A DNA stretch of 64,000 bases from Autumnicola patrickiae. Its GTDB lineage: Bacteria; Bacteroidota; Bacteroidia; Flavobacteriales; Flavobacteriaceae. A model generated the notes under the pieces. It ran no database searches and was not told the DNA's origin. It saw only the letters and a program-made list of their open reading frames with translations. Numbering within the stretch: position 1 is the stretch's first letter; each line of letters starts with the position of its first letter. Location of the stretch: positions 1-64,000 of the forward strand of contig NZ_JAVRHM010000018.1 of assembly GCF_031846525.1 (NCBI RefSeq). Reading direction: 5' to 3'. Positions 24,453-33,403 of the stretch are shown in pieces. A program made the position numbers and the translations under genes.

Positions 24453-26690
24453 TTAATCATCATTCTTGCGATCTCTTCCTCTGCTGCGGTCATCACGTCC
24501 ACGATTGTCACGAGATCCTCTGTTGTCACGACCTCTGTCGTTACGGTCGTTATCTCTTGGTGGTCTTGCCTGGTATCCTTCAGGTTTGTCCAGTAAAGCT
24601 TTACGCGATACTTTTTCCTTTCTGGTCTTAGGATCAACTCCAAAATACTTAACGTCTATCACGTCGCCAAGGTTTACAACATCAGTAACGTTGTCCGTAC
24701 GATCCCATGCTAGTTCAGAAATATGTAATAAAACTTCGTTACCCGGAGCATCAACATATTCTACAACTGCACCAAAATCAAGGATTTTGATCACTTTTAC
24801 TTCGTAAACACTACCTTTTTCAGGCTTAAATAGGATAGAGTCTATTTTTGCAAGTACTTTATCTATTCCTTCCTGGTTGGTTCCAAGAATTTCAACAACT
24901 CCCTGCTCGTCTACTTCGTTAATGACGATCTCGGTTCCGGTAGATTTCTGAAGTTCCTGAATAACTTTTCCTCCAGGTCCAATTAATGCACCAATGAATT
25001 CACCAGGTATCGTTCTGGTAATAATTTTTGGGGCGTGAGCTTTAACACTCTGGCTTGGTTCAGAAATACTTTCAGCAAGTTTATCAAGAATATGTAATCT
25101 TCCGGCTCTTGCTTGTTTTAAAGCTTTTACCAAAATTTCATAAGAAAGACCTTTAACTTTAATATCCATCTGGCAGGCAGTAATTCCGTCTGCTGTACCG
25201 GTTACTTTAAAGTCCATATCACCTAAAGCATCCTCATCTCCTAAGATGTCAGAAAGTACGGCGTAGTCATCTCCCTGGGAAATTAATCCCATTGCGATTC
25301 CTGAAACCGGCTTTTTAAGATTAATTCCGGCATCCATAAGTGCCATTGTTCCGGCACATACCGTTGCCATAGAAGAAGAACCGTTAGATTCTAAAACTTC
25401 AGAAACTACTCTTACTGTGTAAGGGCAATCTGCAGGAATCATGTTTTTAAGCGCACGCTGTGCTAAATTTCCGTGTCCTATTTCCCTTCTTGAAGTTCCT
25501 CTTAAAGGATATGCTTCTCCTGTGGAAAAAGGAGGGAAGTTATAGTGTAGGTAGAAAGTTTCTTCGCCCTGGTGGGTTGGAAGGTCTACCTGGTTTGCTT
25601 CTCTTGAAGTCCCCAAAGTTACCGTTGCCAGCGCCTGAGTTTCTCCCCTTGTGAAAATAGCCGAACCATGTGTAGAAGGGAGATAATCAACTTCAGTCCA
25701 GATAGGACGAATTTCATCAGTCTTTCTTCCATCTAAACGAATTCCTTCTTTTAAAGTTAAATCTCGGATAGCGGCTTTATGAGTGGCTTTGTAATATTTA
25801 GAAATAAGAGCTCCGTTTTCTTCCTGCTCTTCTTCAGAAAAGAGTGCTTTTACTTCTTCTTTTATTTCTGAAAATGCAGCGCTACGGTCATGTTTAGCTT
25901 TAGCTGCTTTGGCAGTATCATATATTTTCTGATATGCAGCATCGTGAACTTTCTGCTGAATACTTTCGTCTTCTCTTGCAGTTTCGTACTCACGTGGTTC
26001 TTTTTTTCCGAAAGCTTCAGCCAGTCTCACCTGTGCTTCAATCTGTGTTTTGATAGCTTCGTGAGCAAATTTAATAGCTTCTGCCATTTCTTCTTCGCTG
26101 CACTCCTTCATTTCACCTTCTACCATCATCACAGAATCTGCAGAAGCACCAACTATCATGTCGATGTCTGATTCTGCCAATTGTGATCGGCTTGGGTTGA
26201 TAACAAATTCACCGTTAATACGGGCAACTCTTGCTTCAGAAATAGGGGTTTCAAAAGGAATATCAGATAACTGAATAGCGGCAGATGCAGCCAAACCGGC
26301 CAAAGCATCTGGCATCACCTCTTCATCATGAGACATTAGCTGAATCATCACCTGAGTCTCAAATTTATAATCTGAAGGGAATAGTGGTCTCAGAACCCTA
26401 TCCACCAATCTCATTACCAGAATCTCTTCTGTACTTGGTCGAGCTTCTCTTTTAAAAAAGCCACCAGGATAACGTCCTGCGGCTGCGAATTTTTCACGAT
26501 AATCTAATGTTAACGGGAAAAAATCCATAGTTGTTGGTGTGTGGGAAGATACTACGGTACAAAGAAGTACTGCGTTTCCCATTCTTAGCTCAACCGACCC
26601 GTGGGCCTGTTTTGCTAATTTTCCGGTTTCGAGAGAGATGGTTCTGCCATCTCCTAAATCGATAACCTCTTTAAATGTTTGTGGAATCAT
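24453..26690 (-). CDS. pnp: Polynucleotide phosphorylase
   Basis: This 745-residue exoribonuclease degrades RNA 3' to 5' using phosphate. It has two RNase PH-like domains (residues ~10-230 and ~310-540, the second with GTSREANQVDLP and SDILGDEDALGDMDFKV), a KH domain (GALIGPGGKVIQELQ) and an S1 domain (VYEVKVIKILDFGAVVEY). The C-terminal 40 residues are a low-complexity R/D/G/N tail (DNRGSRDNRGRDDRSRG), common in Flavobacteriia. It is downstream of rpsO on the same strand, the widely conserved rpsO-pnp order, but a terminator separates them. Confidence 0.97.
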   Translation of the reverse strand: MIPQTFKEVIDLGDGRTISLETGKLAKQAHGSVELRMGNAVLLCTVVSSHTPTTMDFFPLTLDYREKFAAAGRYPGGFFKREARPSTEEILVMRLVDRVLRPLFPSDYKFETQVMIQLMSHDEEVMPDALAGLAASAAIQLSDIPFETPISEARVARINGEFVINPSRSQLAESDIDMIVGASADSVMMVEGEMKECSEEEMAEAIKFAHEAIKTQIEAQVRLAEAFGKKEPREYETAREDESIQQKVHDAAYQKIYDTAKAAKAKHDRSAAFSEIKEEVKALFSEEEQEENGALISKYYKATHKAAIRDLTLKEGIRLDGRKTDEIRPIWTEVDYLPSTHGSAIFTRGETQALATVTLGTSREANQVDLPTHQGEETFYLHYNFPPFSTGEAYPLRGTSRREIGHGNLAQRALKNMIPADCPYTVRVVSEVLESNGSSSMATVCAGTMALMDAGINLKKPVSGIAMGLISQGDDYAVLSDILGDEDALGDMDFKVTGTADGITACQMDIKVKGLSYEILVKALKQARAGRLHILDKLAESISEPSQSVKAHAPKIITRTIPGEFIGALIGPGGKVIQELQKSTGTEIVINEVDEQGVVEILGTNQEGIDKVLAKIDSILFKPEKGSVYEVKVIKILDFGAVVEYVDAPGNEVLLHISELAWDRTDNVTDVVNLGDVIDVKYFGVDPKTRKEKVSRKALLDKPEGYQARPPRDNDRNDRGRDNRGSRDNRGRDDRSRGRDRKNDD

Positions 26691-26874
26691 AATTTTTTGA
26701 ATTCTAAACCGGAACAGTTCCGGATATTTTGTTAAACAATGGTCTCCGCCTTTTCCGGACGGCCGGTGTGTGTTGTTGTGTGTGAAGTATGATAGACCAA
26801 TGAAAAACTACCTCTCGACGATGCTCGAGGTGACAATTTTTAAATCTAAAAGCAAAAACTACTTTTAAAGATAT
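26691..26874. other. rpsO-pnp spacer with a CTCGA-type hairpin
   Basis: The spacer holds CCGGAAC/GTTCCGG (about 26711-26726) close to pnp and an imperfect hairpin CCTCTCGACG/ATGCTCGAGG (26811-26830), a form common between genes in flavobacteria. In other bacteria pnp autoregulates through a leader hairpin; the CCGGAAC palindrome could play this part (inference). Confidence 0.35.
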
Positions 26875-26899
26875 AAAAAAGGGGGCATAAAGCCCCCTT
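26875..26899 (-). terminator. Terminator of rpsO
   Basis: AAGGGGGC (26879-26886) pairs with GCCCCCTT (26892-26899), and the A6 run before it gives a U tract on the minus strand, five bases after the rpsO stop. Confidence 0.85.
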
Positions 26900-26904
26900 G
26901 AAAT

Positions 26905-27174
26905 TTATTTTCTTAATCCTAATTCTTTAATGATGGCTCGGTATCTCATGATATCCTTCTTCATTAAGTAATCAAGTAAACTTCTTCTTTTACCAACCAG
27001 CATAACCAGTGAGCGCTCTGAATTATAATCTTTACGATTTTTCTTCAAATGCTCAGAAAGGTGAGCAATTCTGTAAGTGAACAATGCAATCTGACCTTCT
27101 GCAGAACCCGTGTCATTTTTATTCTGACCGTGTTTTTCGAAGATTTCTTCTTTACTCTCTTTGCTTAAATACAT
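26905..27174 (-). CDS. rpsO: 30S ribosomal protein S15
   Basis: This 89-residue protein binds 16S rRNA early in 30S assembly. The family pattern is complete: TGSAEGQIALFTYRIAHLSEH, then SERSLVMLVGKRRSLLDYL and a C-terminal RYRAIIKELGLRK. The length is exactly typical. It has its own promoter and terminator. Confidence 0.98.
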   Translation of the reverse strand: MYLSKESKEEIFEKHGQNKNDTGSAEGQIALFTYRIAHLSEHLKKNRKDYNSERSLVMLVGKRRSLLDYLMKKDIMRYRAIIKELGLRK

Positions 27175-27227
27175 TCCAATATTAATTTTAATGATTTTTA
27201 TGTATTGGCAGTTTTTCTACCAGGCGG

Positions 27228-27235
27228 CAAATATA
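27228..27235 (-). promoter_or_regulatory. Candidate -7 element of rpsO
   Basis: TATATTTG on the minus strand matches TAnnTTTG, 53 bases upstream of the rpsO ATG, leaving an untranslated leader of about 45 bases in which S15 feedback could act. No TTTG at -33; TTTT is near. Confidence 0.45.
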
Positions 27236-27277
27236 CTACTTTATGAAATAAAACCTACTGAGGGTGATAATTTATTT

Positions 27278-28135
27278 TTATACTCGCACTGGTTGGTTAC
27301 CAATTAAATCCAGATAAAGGTTTACCTGGTTTTTAAGTTCGGAACGTTTTACAATAAAATCAAGAAAACCATGTTCCTTTAAGAATTCTGCAGTCTGAAA
27401 ATCTTTTGGTAGGTCTTTTCCTGTAGTATCTTTTACCACTCTTGGTCCTGCAAAGCCAATTAATGCTCCAGGCTCAGAAATATTTATATCTCCCAACATG
27501 GCAAAAGATGCTGTGGTACCACCTGTGGTAGGATCTGTGGCCAGTGAAATATACGGGATTCCGGCATCTGCAAGTTGAGCCAGCCTTACTGAAGTCTTGG
27601 CCATTTGCATTAAGGATAGTGCAGCTTCCATCATTCTGGCACCTCCAGATTTTGAAATCATCATAAAAGGAACCCTGTTATTTAACGAATATTCTGCAGC
27701 ACGGGCAATTTTTTCCCCAACCACAGATCCCATAGAACCCCCAATAAATTGAAAATCCATACAGGCAATCACCAGGTCTTTACCTTTTGATTTTCCAACA
27801 GCAGTTCGAACAGCGTCCTTAAGCCCTGTTTTATCCTGGGCAGCTTTTAATCTTTCAGTATATTTCTTGGTGTCTGTAAATTCCAGAGGGTCTTTGGAAG
27901 TCATATTCTTATCAAGTTCTTCAAATTCATTATCATCAAAGAGAATCTTGAAATATTCGTTGCTTCCAATTCTTACGTGATAACCATCTTCCGGACTCAC
28001 ATAAAAATTGCTTTCCAGTTGTTCTGCATCTACAATTTTTCCCGTTGGCGACTTATACCATAAACCTTTGGGTACATCTTTCTTCTCTTCTGTAGGAGTT
28101 TGAATCCCTTTTTGTGTTCTCTTAAACCAGGCCAT
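27278..28135 (-). CDS. accD: Acetyl-CoA carboxylase carboxyltransferase subunit beta
   Basis: This 285-residue subunit pairs with AccA to move the carboxyl group from biotin to acetyl-CoA in the first step of fatty-acid synthesis. The crotonase-like core is clear (GGSMGSVVGEKIARA, SGGARMMEAALSLMQM, DPTTGGTTASFAMLGD). The N-terminal zinc ribbon has lost its cysteines: the region at about residues 25-55 reads LWYKSPTGKI, then NFYVSPEDGYHVRIG, with S/T/G/D where other bacteria have C-x2-C pairs. This agrees with my recollection of other flavobacterial AccD proteins. It is downstream of fbaA, with a terminator between. Confidence 0.95.
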   Translation of the reverse strand: MAWFKRTQKGIQTPTEEKKDVPKGLWYKSPTGKIVDAEQLESNFYVSPEDGYHVRIGSNEYFKILFDDNEFEELDKNMTSKDPLEFTDTKKYTERLKAAQDKTGLKDAVRTAVGKSKGKDLVIACMDFQFIGGSMGSVVGEKIARAAEYSLNNRVPFMMISKSGGARMMEAALSLMQMAKTSVRLAQLADAGIPYISLATDPTTGGTTASFAMLGDINISEPGALIGFAGPRVVKDTTGKDLPKDFQTAEFLKEHGFLDFIVKRSELKNQVNLYLDLIGNQPVRV

Positions 28136-28190
28136 AGCAATTAATTTTTATTTCTCCGGAACTACATCGATCCACCGGAAAAAATTAATC

Positions 28191-28229
28191 AAAAAAATAG
28201 CTGAAGCATTTCTGTTTACTTCAGCTATT
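28191..28229 (-). terminator. Terminator of fbaA
   Basis: AATAGCTGAAG (28196-28206) pairs perfectly with CTTCAGCTATT (28219-28229) and is preceded by an A run that forms the minus-strand U tract. It lies 15 bases beyond the fbaA stop. Confidence 0.85.
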
Positions 28230-28243
28230 CTATGAAAATTCAG

Positions 28244-29311
28244 TTATAAAGTATTTACGTTATTTAGGTCTTCAAAGGCTTTTTTTAGACGGGCCTTAAA
28301 GGTAACTTCTCCTTCACGTACCCATTTTCTTGGATCATAATGTTTCTTATTTGGAACATCAGAACCTTCAGGGTTTCCAATTTGTGCAGAAAGATAATCT
28401 TTTTTGCTGCTCATATAATCACGGATTCCTTCAAGATAAGCATACTGAAGATCTGTATCAATATTCATTTTAATAACTCCGTATCCAATTCCTTCACGAA
28501 TTTCTTCAACAGTAGAACCACTTCCACCATGAAAAACAAAATCAATATGATTTTCTTTTAGTCCGTATTTCTTGGAAACGAATTCCTGGGAATTTTTAAG
28601 GATGATAGGCGTTAGTTTTACGTTTCCTGGTTTGTATACTCCGTGGACATTACCAAAGGCAGCAGCGATAGTGAATTGTTCGCTTACTTTGCTTAACTCT
28701 TCGTAGGCGTATGCTACTTCTTCAGGTTGCGTATATAATTTTGAGGAATCGATATCTGTATTATCTACACCATCTTCTTCACCTCCTGTTACTCCAAGTT
28801 CAATTTCCAATGTCATCCCCATCTTGCTCATTCTCTCAAGATACTTCTTACAAAGCTCGATATTTTCTTCGATCGGTTCTTCAGAAAGATCGATCATATG
28901 AGAACTGTAGAGTGGTTTTCCAAACTGTTCAAAATGTTTTTCACTGGCATCTAATAATCCGTCGATCCACGGAAGAAGTTTTTTGGCACAGTGGTCTGTA
29001 TGAAGGATCACTGTAGCACCATAAGCTTCTGCTAATGCATGTATATGTTGAGCACCTGCAACGCCACCGGCAATTGCAGCTTTTTCATTTTCATTAGAAA
29101 GACCTTTACCTGCGTTAAATTGCGCACCACCATTAGAGAATTGAATGATAACAGGAGAATTTAATTCTGCAGCTGTTTCCATTACAGCATTTGCGCTACT
29201 GGAGCCAATTACGTTTACTGCAGGTAGAGCGAAGCCCTTTTCCTTTGCATATTTAAATATTTCCTGTACTTCTTTTCCTGTGGCTACGCCGGGTTTAATG
29301 TTATGACTCAT
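28244..29311 (-). CDS. fbaA: Class II fructose-bisphosphate aldolase
   Basis: This 355-residue zinc enzyme splits fructose 1,6-bisphosphate in glycolysis and reverses the step in gluconeogenesis. Motifs are those of class IIA: TVILHTDHCAKKLLPW with the zinc and catalytic H/D residues, SSHMIDLSEEP, LEIELGVTGGEEDGVDN, FGNVHGVYKPGNVKL, HGGSGS and MNIDTDLQYAY. The length agrees with the E. coli enzyme type. It is followed by a strong terminator and preceded by a -7 element, so it is its own unit. Confidence 0.96.
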   Translation of the reverse strand: MSHNIKPGVATGKEVQEIFKYAKEKGFALPAVNVIGSSSANAVMETAAELNSPVIIQFSNGGAQFNAGKGLSNENEKAAIAGGVAGAQHIHALAEAYGATVILHTDHCAKKLLPWIDGLLDASEKHFEQFGKPLYSSHMIDLSEEPIEENIELCKKYLERMSKMGMTLEIELGVTGGEEDGVDNTDIDSSKLYTQPEEVAYAYEELSKVSEQFTIAAAFGNVHGVYKPGNVKLTPIILKNSQEFVSKKYGLKENHIDFVFHGGSGSTVEEIREGIGYGVIKMNIDTDLQYAYLEGIRDYMSSKKDYLSAQIGNPEGSDVPNKKHYDPRKWVREGEVTFKARLKKAFEDLNNVNTL

Positions 29312-29332
29312 AATTTTAGTTAATTAGGATAA

Positions 29333-29340
29333 CAAAAATA
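29333..29340 (-). promoter_or_regulatory. Candidate -7 element of fbaA
   Basis: TATTTTTG on the minus strand matches the TAnnTTTG consensus, 21 bases upstream of the fbaA ATG. A -33 TTTG is not evident. Confidence 0.4.
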
Positions 29341-29355
29341 AGAAAATTTGTTGGC

Positions 29356-31926
29356 TTAGAAAGGATAATTGATCCCCACATTGTAAACGGCGTGGTTAAA
29401 ATTGTATTCCTGAAACCATTTATGCCCGATAGGCTTGGCAGGATCGTAGGTTTTGAAACCAACATCAAAACGTAATACAAAAAAATTAAAGTCGTACCTT
29501 AATCCTATTCCACTTCCCACGGCAGTATTTTTAAAGTCTGAAAAAGAGGTGAATGTAGAAGCTTCGTCTTCAACAATATCAAGCACGTTCCAAATATTAC
29601 CAATATCGATAAAAAAGGCACTATTGAGCGCACCAAAGAGATTGTAGCGATATTCAAGATTTAATGCGAGCTTCATATTCGCTTCATTAAATTCGTTACG
29701 TCCACCACTGCTACCAGGACCTAAATCGTATGCCTGCCACGCACGGTTATCATTAGGTCCTCCTGCAAAGAAACTTCTGGTAAAGGGAATACTGTTGGCA
29801 TTACCATAGGGAATAGCAATACCACCAAAAGCACGAAGTGCAAAGATGTTTTTGCTTCCCAGGTCCCAGTGTTTAATAAAATCTATTTCCGGTTTTACAT
29901 ATTGAGAGAAAGCAACTCCCAGAATTTCTTTATTTCCGTTCTGATTTTCTTCAAATCCTGCAACTTCTGAAACAGCAGATAACAAATTTCCTGCAACTTC
30001 TATCTTGAAGCGGAACCTTGTAAATTCTTCATCATAGAGGTTTTCCTTGGTGTTCCATAGGTAAGTGTAATTTGATGCCAGGATTAAATTATTCTCTGTC
30101 AACCTATTTTTTCGTTCCCTTATATTGATTACATTTTGCCGTTGGCCAGGGGTAAGGCCGCTCGTGGTATTGTCATCATCATTAACAGATTCAATAAAAC
30201 TCTCGGCGCCTTGCGGAATTATCAGGCGTCCGTTGTTATTTAGATAATCGGGGCTGGTAACTACGTTTGCAGATTGTACAATATTATTTAACTCGCTATA
30301 AGAATTCTGATAGACATTGAAGTAATTATCAGTGTTCAGGTTTCTTACGTATTGCAGGTTCACCAAGTCCACCCGGTTTGTAAGCTGGCGCGAGGGAGTC
30401 CATCTATAGTTAAGAATAGAGGAAAGATTTTGTTTGTCCAGTCCAATATTGTTTTGAGTACTTACACCCAGGCTGAGAGAGGTAAATGGCGACATATACC
30501 TGGGAATAAATCTTTCTGTTTCAAAAGGAAGGGAGATCCTTGGAAAAGTAAGCTTAAGGTCTGCTCCAATTTCTGAAATGTCAAAAAACCGGTCATCATC
30601 TTTGCTGGCGGCTGCATCTGTAGAAGATCCTACACTTCCCCTTCCTGAAATTTCAAGGTTTTCAGCACCGCCAAAAATATTTCTGATTAACAAAGAGCCT
30701 CCAAAGCCTATCCCAAATTTTTGAATATTACTTTGAGACACATCAAAATCGAACCCGAGGGAGTACTTTGGCTGAGGGGTTAGAAAGATATTGGCAATTA
30801 AATCTGTGTTTGTCGTATCTTCCGGATCTTGCGTGTACTGGATATTAGGATACTTGAAGTTCCGGAGGGAATTTAGACGATTGTAAGTACGGGTTCTTGC
30901 AATATCACTAAAGGTTCTTCCGGGTCTTATAAAGATAGCATCAATAATTGCTTCAGGCTTATATTCCATTTCATCAAAACTGTAGATGGTGAAATTTTCC
31001 ACCTGGGCGCTATCTGTTACAGATTCATTACGATTAGCGTATTTATAATCTGTAAATACATTCACTTTGCTTATTTCGTGCACTTTAAAAGGGACGCGGT
31101 AAGTAGAATCCTCATTAGGCCCCAGTCGGTTGGGGATAATTATAGTAGTATTAACCTTGTAGTCTGTATTGATAGTATCTGCATCAAATGTTATATATTC
31201 CTGATCAAAATTGTAAACTCCATTATTTCGGAAAAGGTTTGTGAGCCTGTCCCTTTCCGCATTAAAGTCTAATGTTCGATACTGTGTGCCGGGAATTATT
31301 AATGATTCATCCTTATACCTTTCGTAAATCGAATCTAATACTTCAGAATCAATATCTGTTTTAATAGAATCTATTGTATAAGGAGTGCTGGTTTCTACAT
31401 AATATTCAACTTTGGCTCTTTTCTCTTTTTTTTCTGAAGGTATAATTTCATATTCTGTTTCCACGTTAAACCAGCCATTATTCCAATACCAGGATTCCAG
31501 CCGGTTTACAGATCTTTCAGTATCTTCCTGATTCACTATTACTGGTGCTTCCCCTGTTCTTTTGATCCATTGATTAAAATCTATTCTGGATTTAATATAA
31601 CTATCAAGTTGTTTTCGGGAAAGCAGTCCTTCCAATCTTTCCCTTCTTTGATCATTCTGAAGAAATTTGTCGCTTAAAATACTGTCAATGTTGGGGCGGG
31701 CAAGGTTGTAGAAGTGCAGTTGTAAAGGAAACCCTAGAAGTTTGGAATTGGGTGTTTGATAAAGCTGATTGTAAATCCTACTTTCGTTAATCCTTTCTCC
31801 ATTTAAGAAAATATCATTCTTTGTAAGTAAGGATTCCTCAGACTCCAGACGTTTTACAGCGTTACAGGAGGCAAATAGAGCTATGGTTAGAATAAATAAT
31901 GATATTTTTGCGAGGATGCGTTTCAA
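29356..31926 (-). CDS. TamL-like outer-membrane assembly lipoprotein (BamA/TamA family)
   Basis: This 856-residue Omp85-superfamily protein starts with a lipoprotein signal (LFILTIALFASC, lipid near C21), a feature of the TamA-like TamL proteins of Bacteroidota. POTRA-like repeats fill the first 400 residues; the C-terminal 16-stranded barrel ends in NVGINYPF with a terminal aromatic residue and contains FFAGGPNDNRAW, the counterpart of the Omp85 lid-loop motif. It should help insert outer-membrane proteins with TamB. It is divergent from the SpoU methyltransferase, with only 37 bases between starts. Confidence 0.85.
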   Translation of the reverse strand: MKRILAKISLFILTIALFASCNAVKRLESEESLLTKNDIFLNGERINESRIYNQLYQTPNSKLLGFPLQLHFYNLARPNIDSILSDKFLQNDQRRERLEGLLSRKQLDSYIKSRIDFNQWIKRTGEAPVIVNQEDTERSVNRLESWYWNNGWFNVETEYEIIPSEKKEKRAKVEYYVETSTPYTIDSIKTDIDSEVLDSIYERYKDESLIIPGTQYRTLDFNAERDRLTNLFRNNGVYNFDQEYITFDADTINTDYKVNTTIIIPNRLGPNEDSTYRVPFKVHEISKVNVFTDYKYANRNESVTDSAQVENFTIYSFDEMEYKPEAIIDAIFIRPGRTFSDIARTRTYNRLNSLRNFKYPNIQYTQDPEDTTNTDLIANIFLTPQPKYSLGFDFDVSQSNIQKFGIGFGGSLLIRNIFGGAENLEISGRGSVGSSTDAAASKDDDRFFDISEIGADLKLTFPRISLPFETERFIPRYMSPFTSLSLGVSTQNNIGLDKQNLSSILNYRWTPSRQLTNRVDLVNLQYVRNLNTDNYFNVYQNSYSELNNIVQSANVVTSPDYLNNNGRLIIPQGAESFIESVNDDDNTTSGLTPGQRQNVINIRERKNRLTENNLILASNYTYLWNTKENLYDEEFTRFRFKIEVAGNLLSAVSEVAGFEENQNGNKEILGVAFSQYVKPEIDFIKHWDLGSKNIFALRAFGGIAIPYGNANSIPFTRSFFAGGPNDNRAWQAYDLGPGSSGGRNEFNEANMKLALNLEYRYNLFGALNSAFFIDIGNIWNVLDIVEDEASTFTSFSDFKNTAVGSGIGLRYDFNFFVLRFDVGFKTYDPAKPIGHKWFQEYNFNHAVYNVGINYPF

Positions 31927-31945
31927 ATAGCGCTAATTAATGCTT

Positions 31946-31953
31946 CAAAAATA
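31946..31953 (-). promoter_or_regulatory. Candidate -7 element of the tamL-like gene
   Basis: TATTTTTG on the minus strand lies 19 bases upstream of the 31926 start. It also overlaps the weak upstream ATG of the divergent methyltransferase, supporting 31964 as that gene's start. Confidence 0.4.
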
Positions 31954-31963
31954 CATCTTTTGT

Positions 31964-32692
31964 ATGGTTAGTAAAAACCAATTAAAGTTAATTAAAAGCC
32001 TGGCGCAAAAAAAGAATCGTAGGACCAGCGGCCTTTTTGTAGCCGAAGGAAAAAAAACAATTTCAGAACTGCTGTCTTCTGAAACAGAACTTCATCTACT
32101 TTTTTCTGAAGAGCATATTTTTAATGCTCCTGAAGAAAAGTTTGTAGAAGTAGGATCTGCAGATCTGAAAAAGATGAGCTTTTTAAAAACACCTCAAACT
32201 GCACTTGGTATTTTTAAAATCCCGGAAGTTTTCGTTCCTGATTATGATAAATTAATTCTTGTCTTAGATGGAGTGCGGGATCCCGGTAATCTTGGGACGA
32301 TTATCAGATTGTGTGATTGGTTTGGGATTGACAAAATTGTATGTTCAAAAGATACAGTGGACTGTTATAATCTCAAAGTGGTACAGGCTACAATGGGGTC
32401 CATAGCAAGAGTTTCAATGGCGTATATGGATTTAACCGAATATTTTTTGGGTCGTCCCGAATCTCTTCCTATCCTGGGAACTTTTATGGAGGCGGAAAAT
32501 ATTTATAGAACCAGTTTACCTGGTAAAGGAATTCTGGTGATGGGCAATGAAGCAAATGGTATTTCTACAGAAGTAGAGAAATATGTTACCCAGCGGATAG
32601 GTATACCACAGTTTGGCAAGTCGTCTTCAACAGAAAGCCTTAATGTCGCAACTGCTACAGCAATTATTTTAAGCGAATTTAAAAGAGGGTGA
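31964..32692 (+). CDS. SpoU/TrmH-family RNA 2'-O-methyltransferase
   Basis: This 242-residue SPOUT enzyme methylates a ribose in rRNA or tRNA with S-adenosylmethionine. The N-terminal substrate-binding part reads KSLAQKKNRRTSGLFVAEGK; the knotted C-terminal domain has the three SpoU motifs: LDGVRDPGNLGTIIR, GILVMGNEANGIS and IPQFGKSSSTESLNVATA. An upstream in-frame ATG at 31940 would add eight residues (LQKYIFC) foreign to the family and overlaps a promoter, so 31964 is preferred. The target nucleotide is not known. The gene meets porT tail to tail after two bases. Confidence 0.9.
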   Translation: MVSKNQLKLIKSLAQKKNRRTSGLFVAEGKKTISELLSSETELHLLFSEEHIFNAPEEKFVEVGSADLKKMSFLKTPQTALGIFKIPEVFVPDYDKLILVLDGVRDPGNLGTIIRLCDWFGIDKIVCSKDTVDCYNLKVVQATMGSIARVSMAYMDLTEYFLGRPESLPILGTFMEAENIYRTSLPGKGILVMGNEANGISTEVEKYVTQRIGIPQFGKSSSTESLNVATATAIILSEFKRG

Positions 32693-32694
32693 TA

Positions 32695-33399
32695 TTACTG
32701 GAAAGTAAAATTCAAGAATATTGCTCTGGAGGTCATTTTATCTACATTTCCTGTAAATAATTCTCCGGGAATTTCATCTTGCACCAACTCATCATTAATT
32801 GCAAACACACCTCTAATGCTGGGACTAAGCTTAAAATATTGTAGATAAAGATCTATTCCAAAACCAATTTCATAATAATAAGTGTTAGTCTTCATGCGGA
32901 ATTGTCCTTCATTGTATCCATCAGGATTATTTTCGTTACTGGAAAGGTTAATGGAGGTAGATAATCCCCCCACCACAAAAGGTTTGAAGTTATTCAGCCT
33001 GTCTGTAGAAAACTTTAGCAGTAAAGGAATATGTACATAGGTCGAATTAACTTCCCGAAATGTACTCGCATCGGCTTTAAGAGCCTGGAATCCCCTGGTA
33101 TTAAAGCTTACTCCCGGTTCAAGTCGTAAATCCAGGTTGCTTCCCAATTTTAAATTCCCTATTAATCCAACATTAAAGCCAATTCTGGACTCTACCCTAA
33201 AATCCTGTCCTGTTACGGGATTGGGGTCATATTCCTGATAATCAAAATGAAAATCATAGCTGTTAAACCCGAGAAAATATCCCCAGGATAAGCGTTGGGC
33301 ATCAAAATTTTCGTTGTTCAGGATCTGGTCTCCAAAAATTTGAGCATTAGAAAACTGGGAGCAGAGTAGGAAAAAGGAGATGACAAGAATTCTTTTCAT
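32695..33399 (-). CDS. porT: PorT/SprT, type IX secretion system outer-membrane protein
   Basis: This 234-residue beta-barrel protein is a component of the Bacteroidota type IX secretion system needed to export gliding adhesins and other sorting-domain proteins. A signal peptide (KRILVISFFLLCSQFSNAQ) is followed by PorT-family patterns: RLSWGYFLGFNSYDF, GFNVGLIGNLKL, NLDLRLEPGVSFNTR, YVHIPLLLKFSTDRLNN and LSPSIRGVFAINDELV. The longer frame from 33438 lies inside ubiE; 33399 starts at the signal peptide, 4 bases after the ubiE stop. The ubiE-porT pair is a known flavobacterial order. Its likely cargo includes the three giant proteins at the right of the window. Confidence 0.9.
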   Translation of the reverse strand: MKRILVISFFLLCSQFSNAQIFGDQILNNENFDAQRLSWGYFLGFNSYDFHFDYQEYDPNPVTGQDFRVESRIGFNVGLIGNLKLGSNLDLRLEPGVSFNTRGFQALKADASTFREVNSTYVHIPLLLKFSTDRLNNFKPFVVGGLSTSINLSSNENNPDGYNEGQFRMKTNTYYYEIGFGIDLYLQYFKLSPSIRGVFAINDELVQDEIPGELFTGNVDKMTSRAIFLNFTFQ

Positions 33400-33403
33400 A
33401 ATA

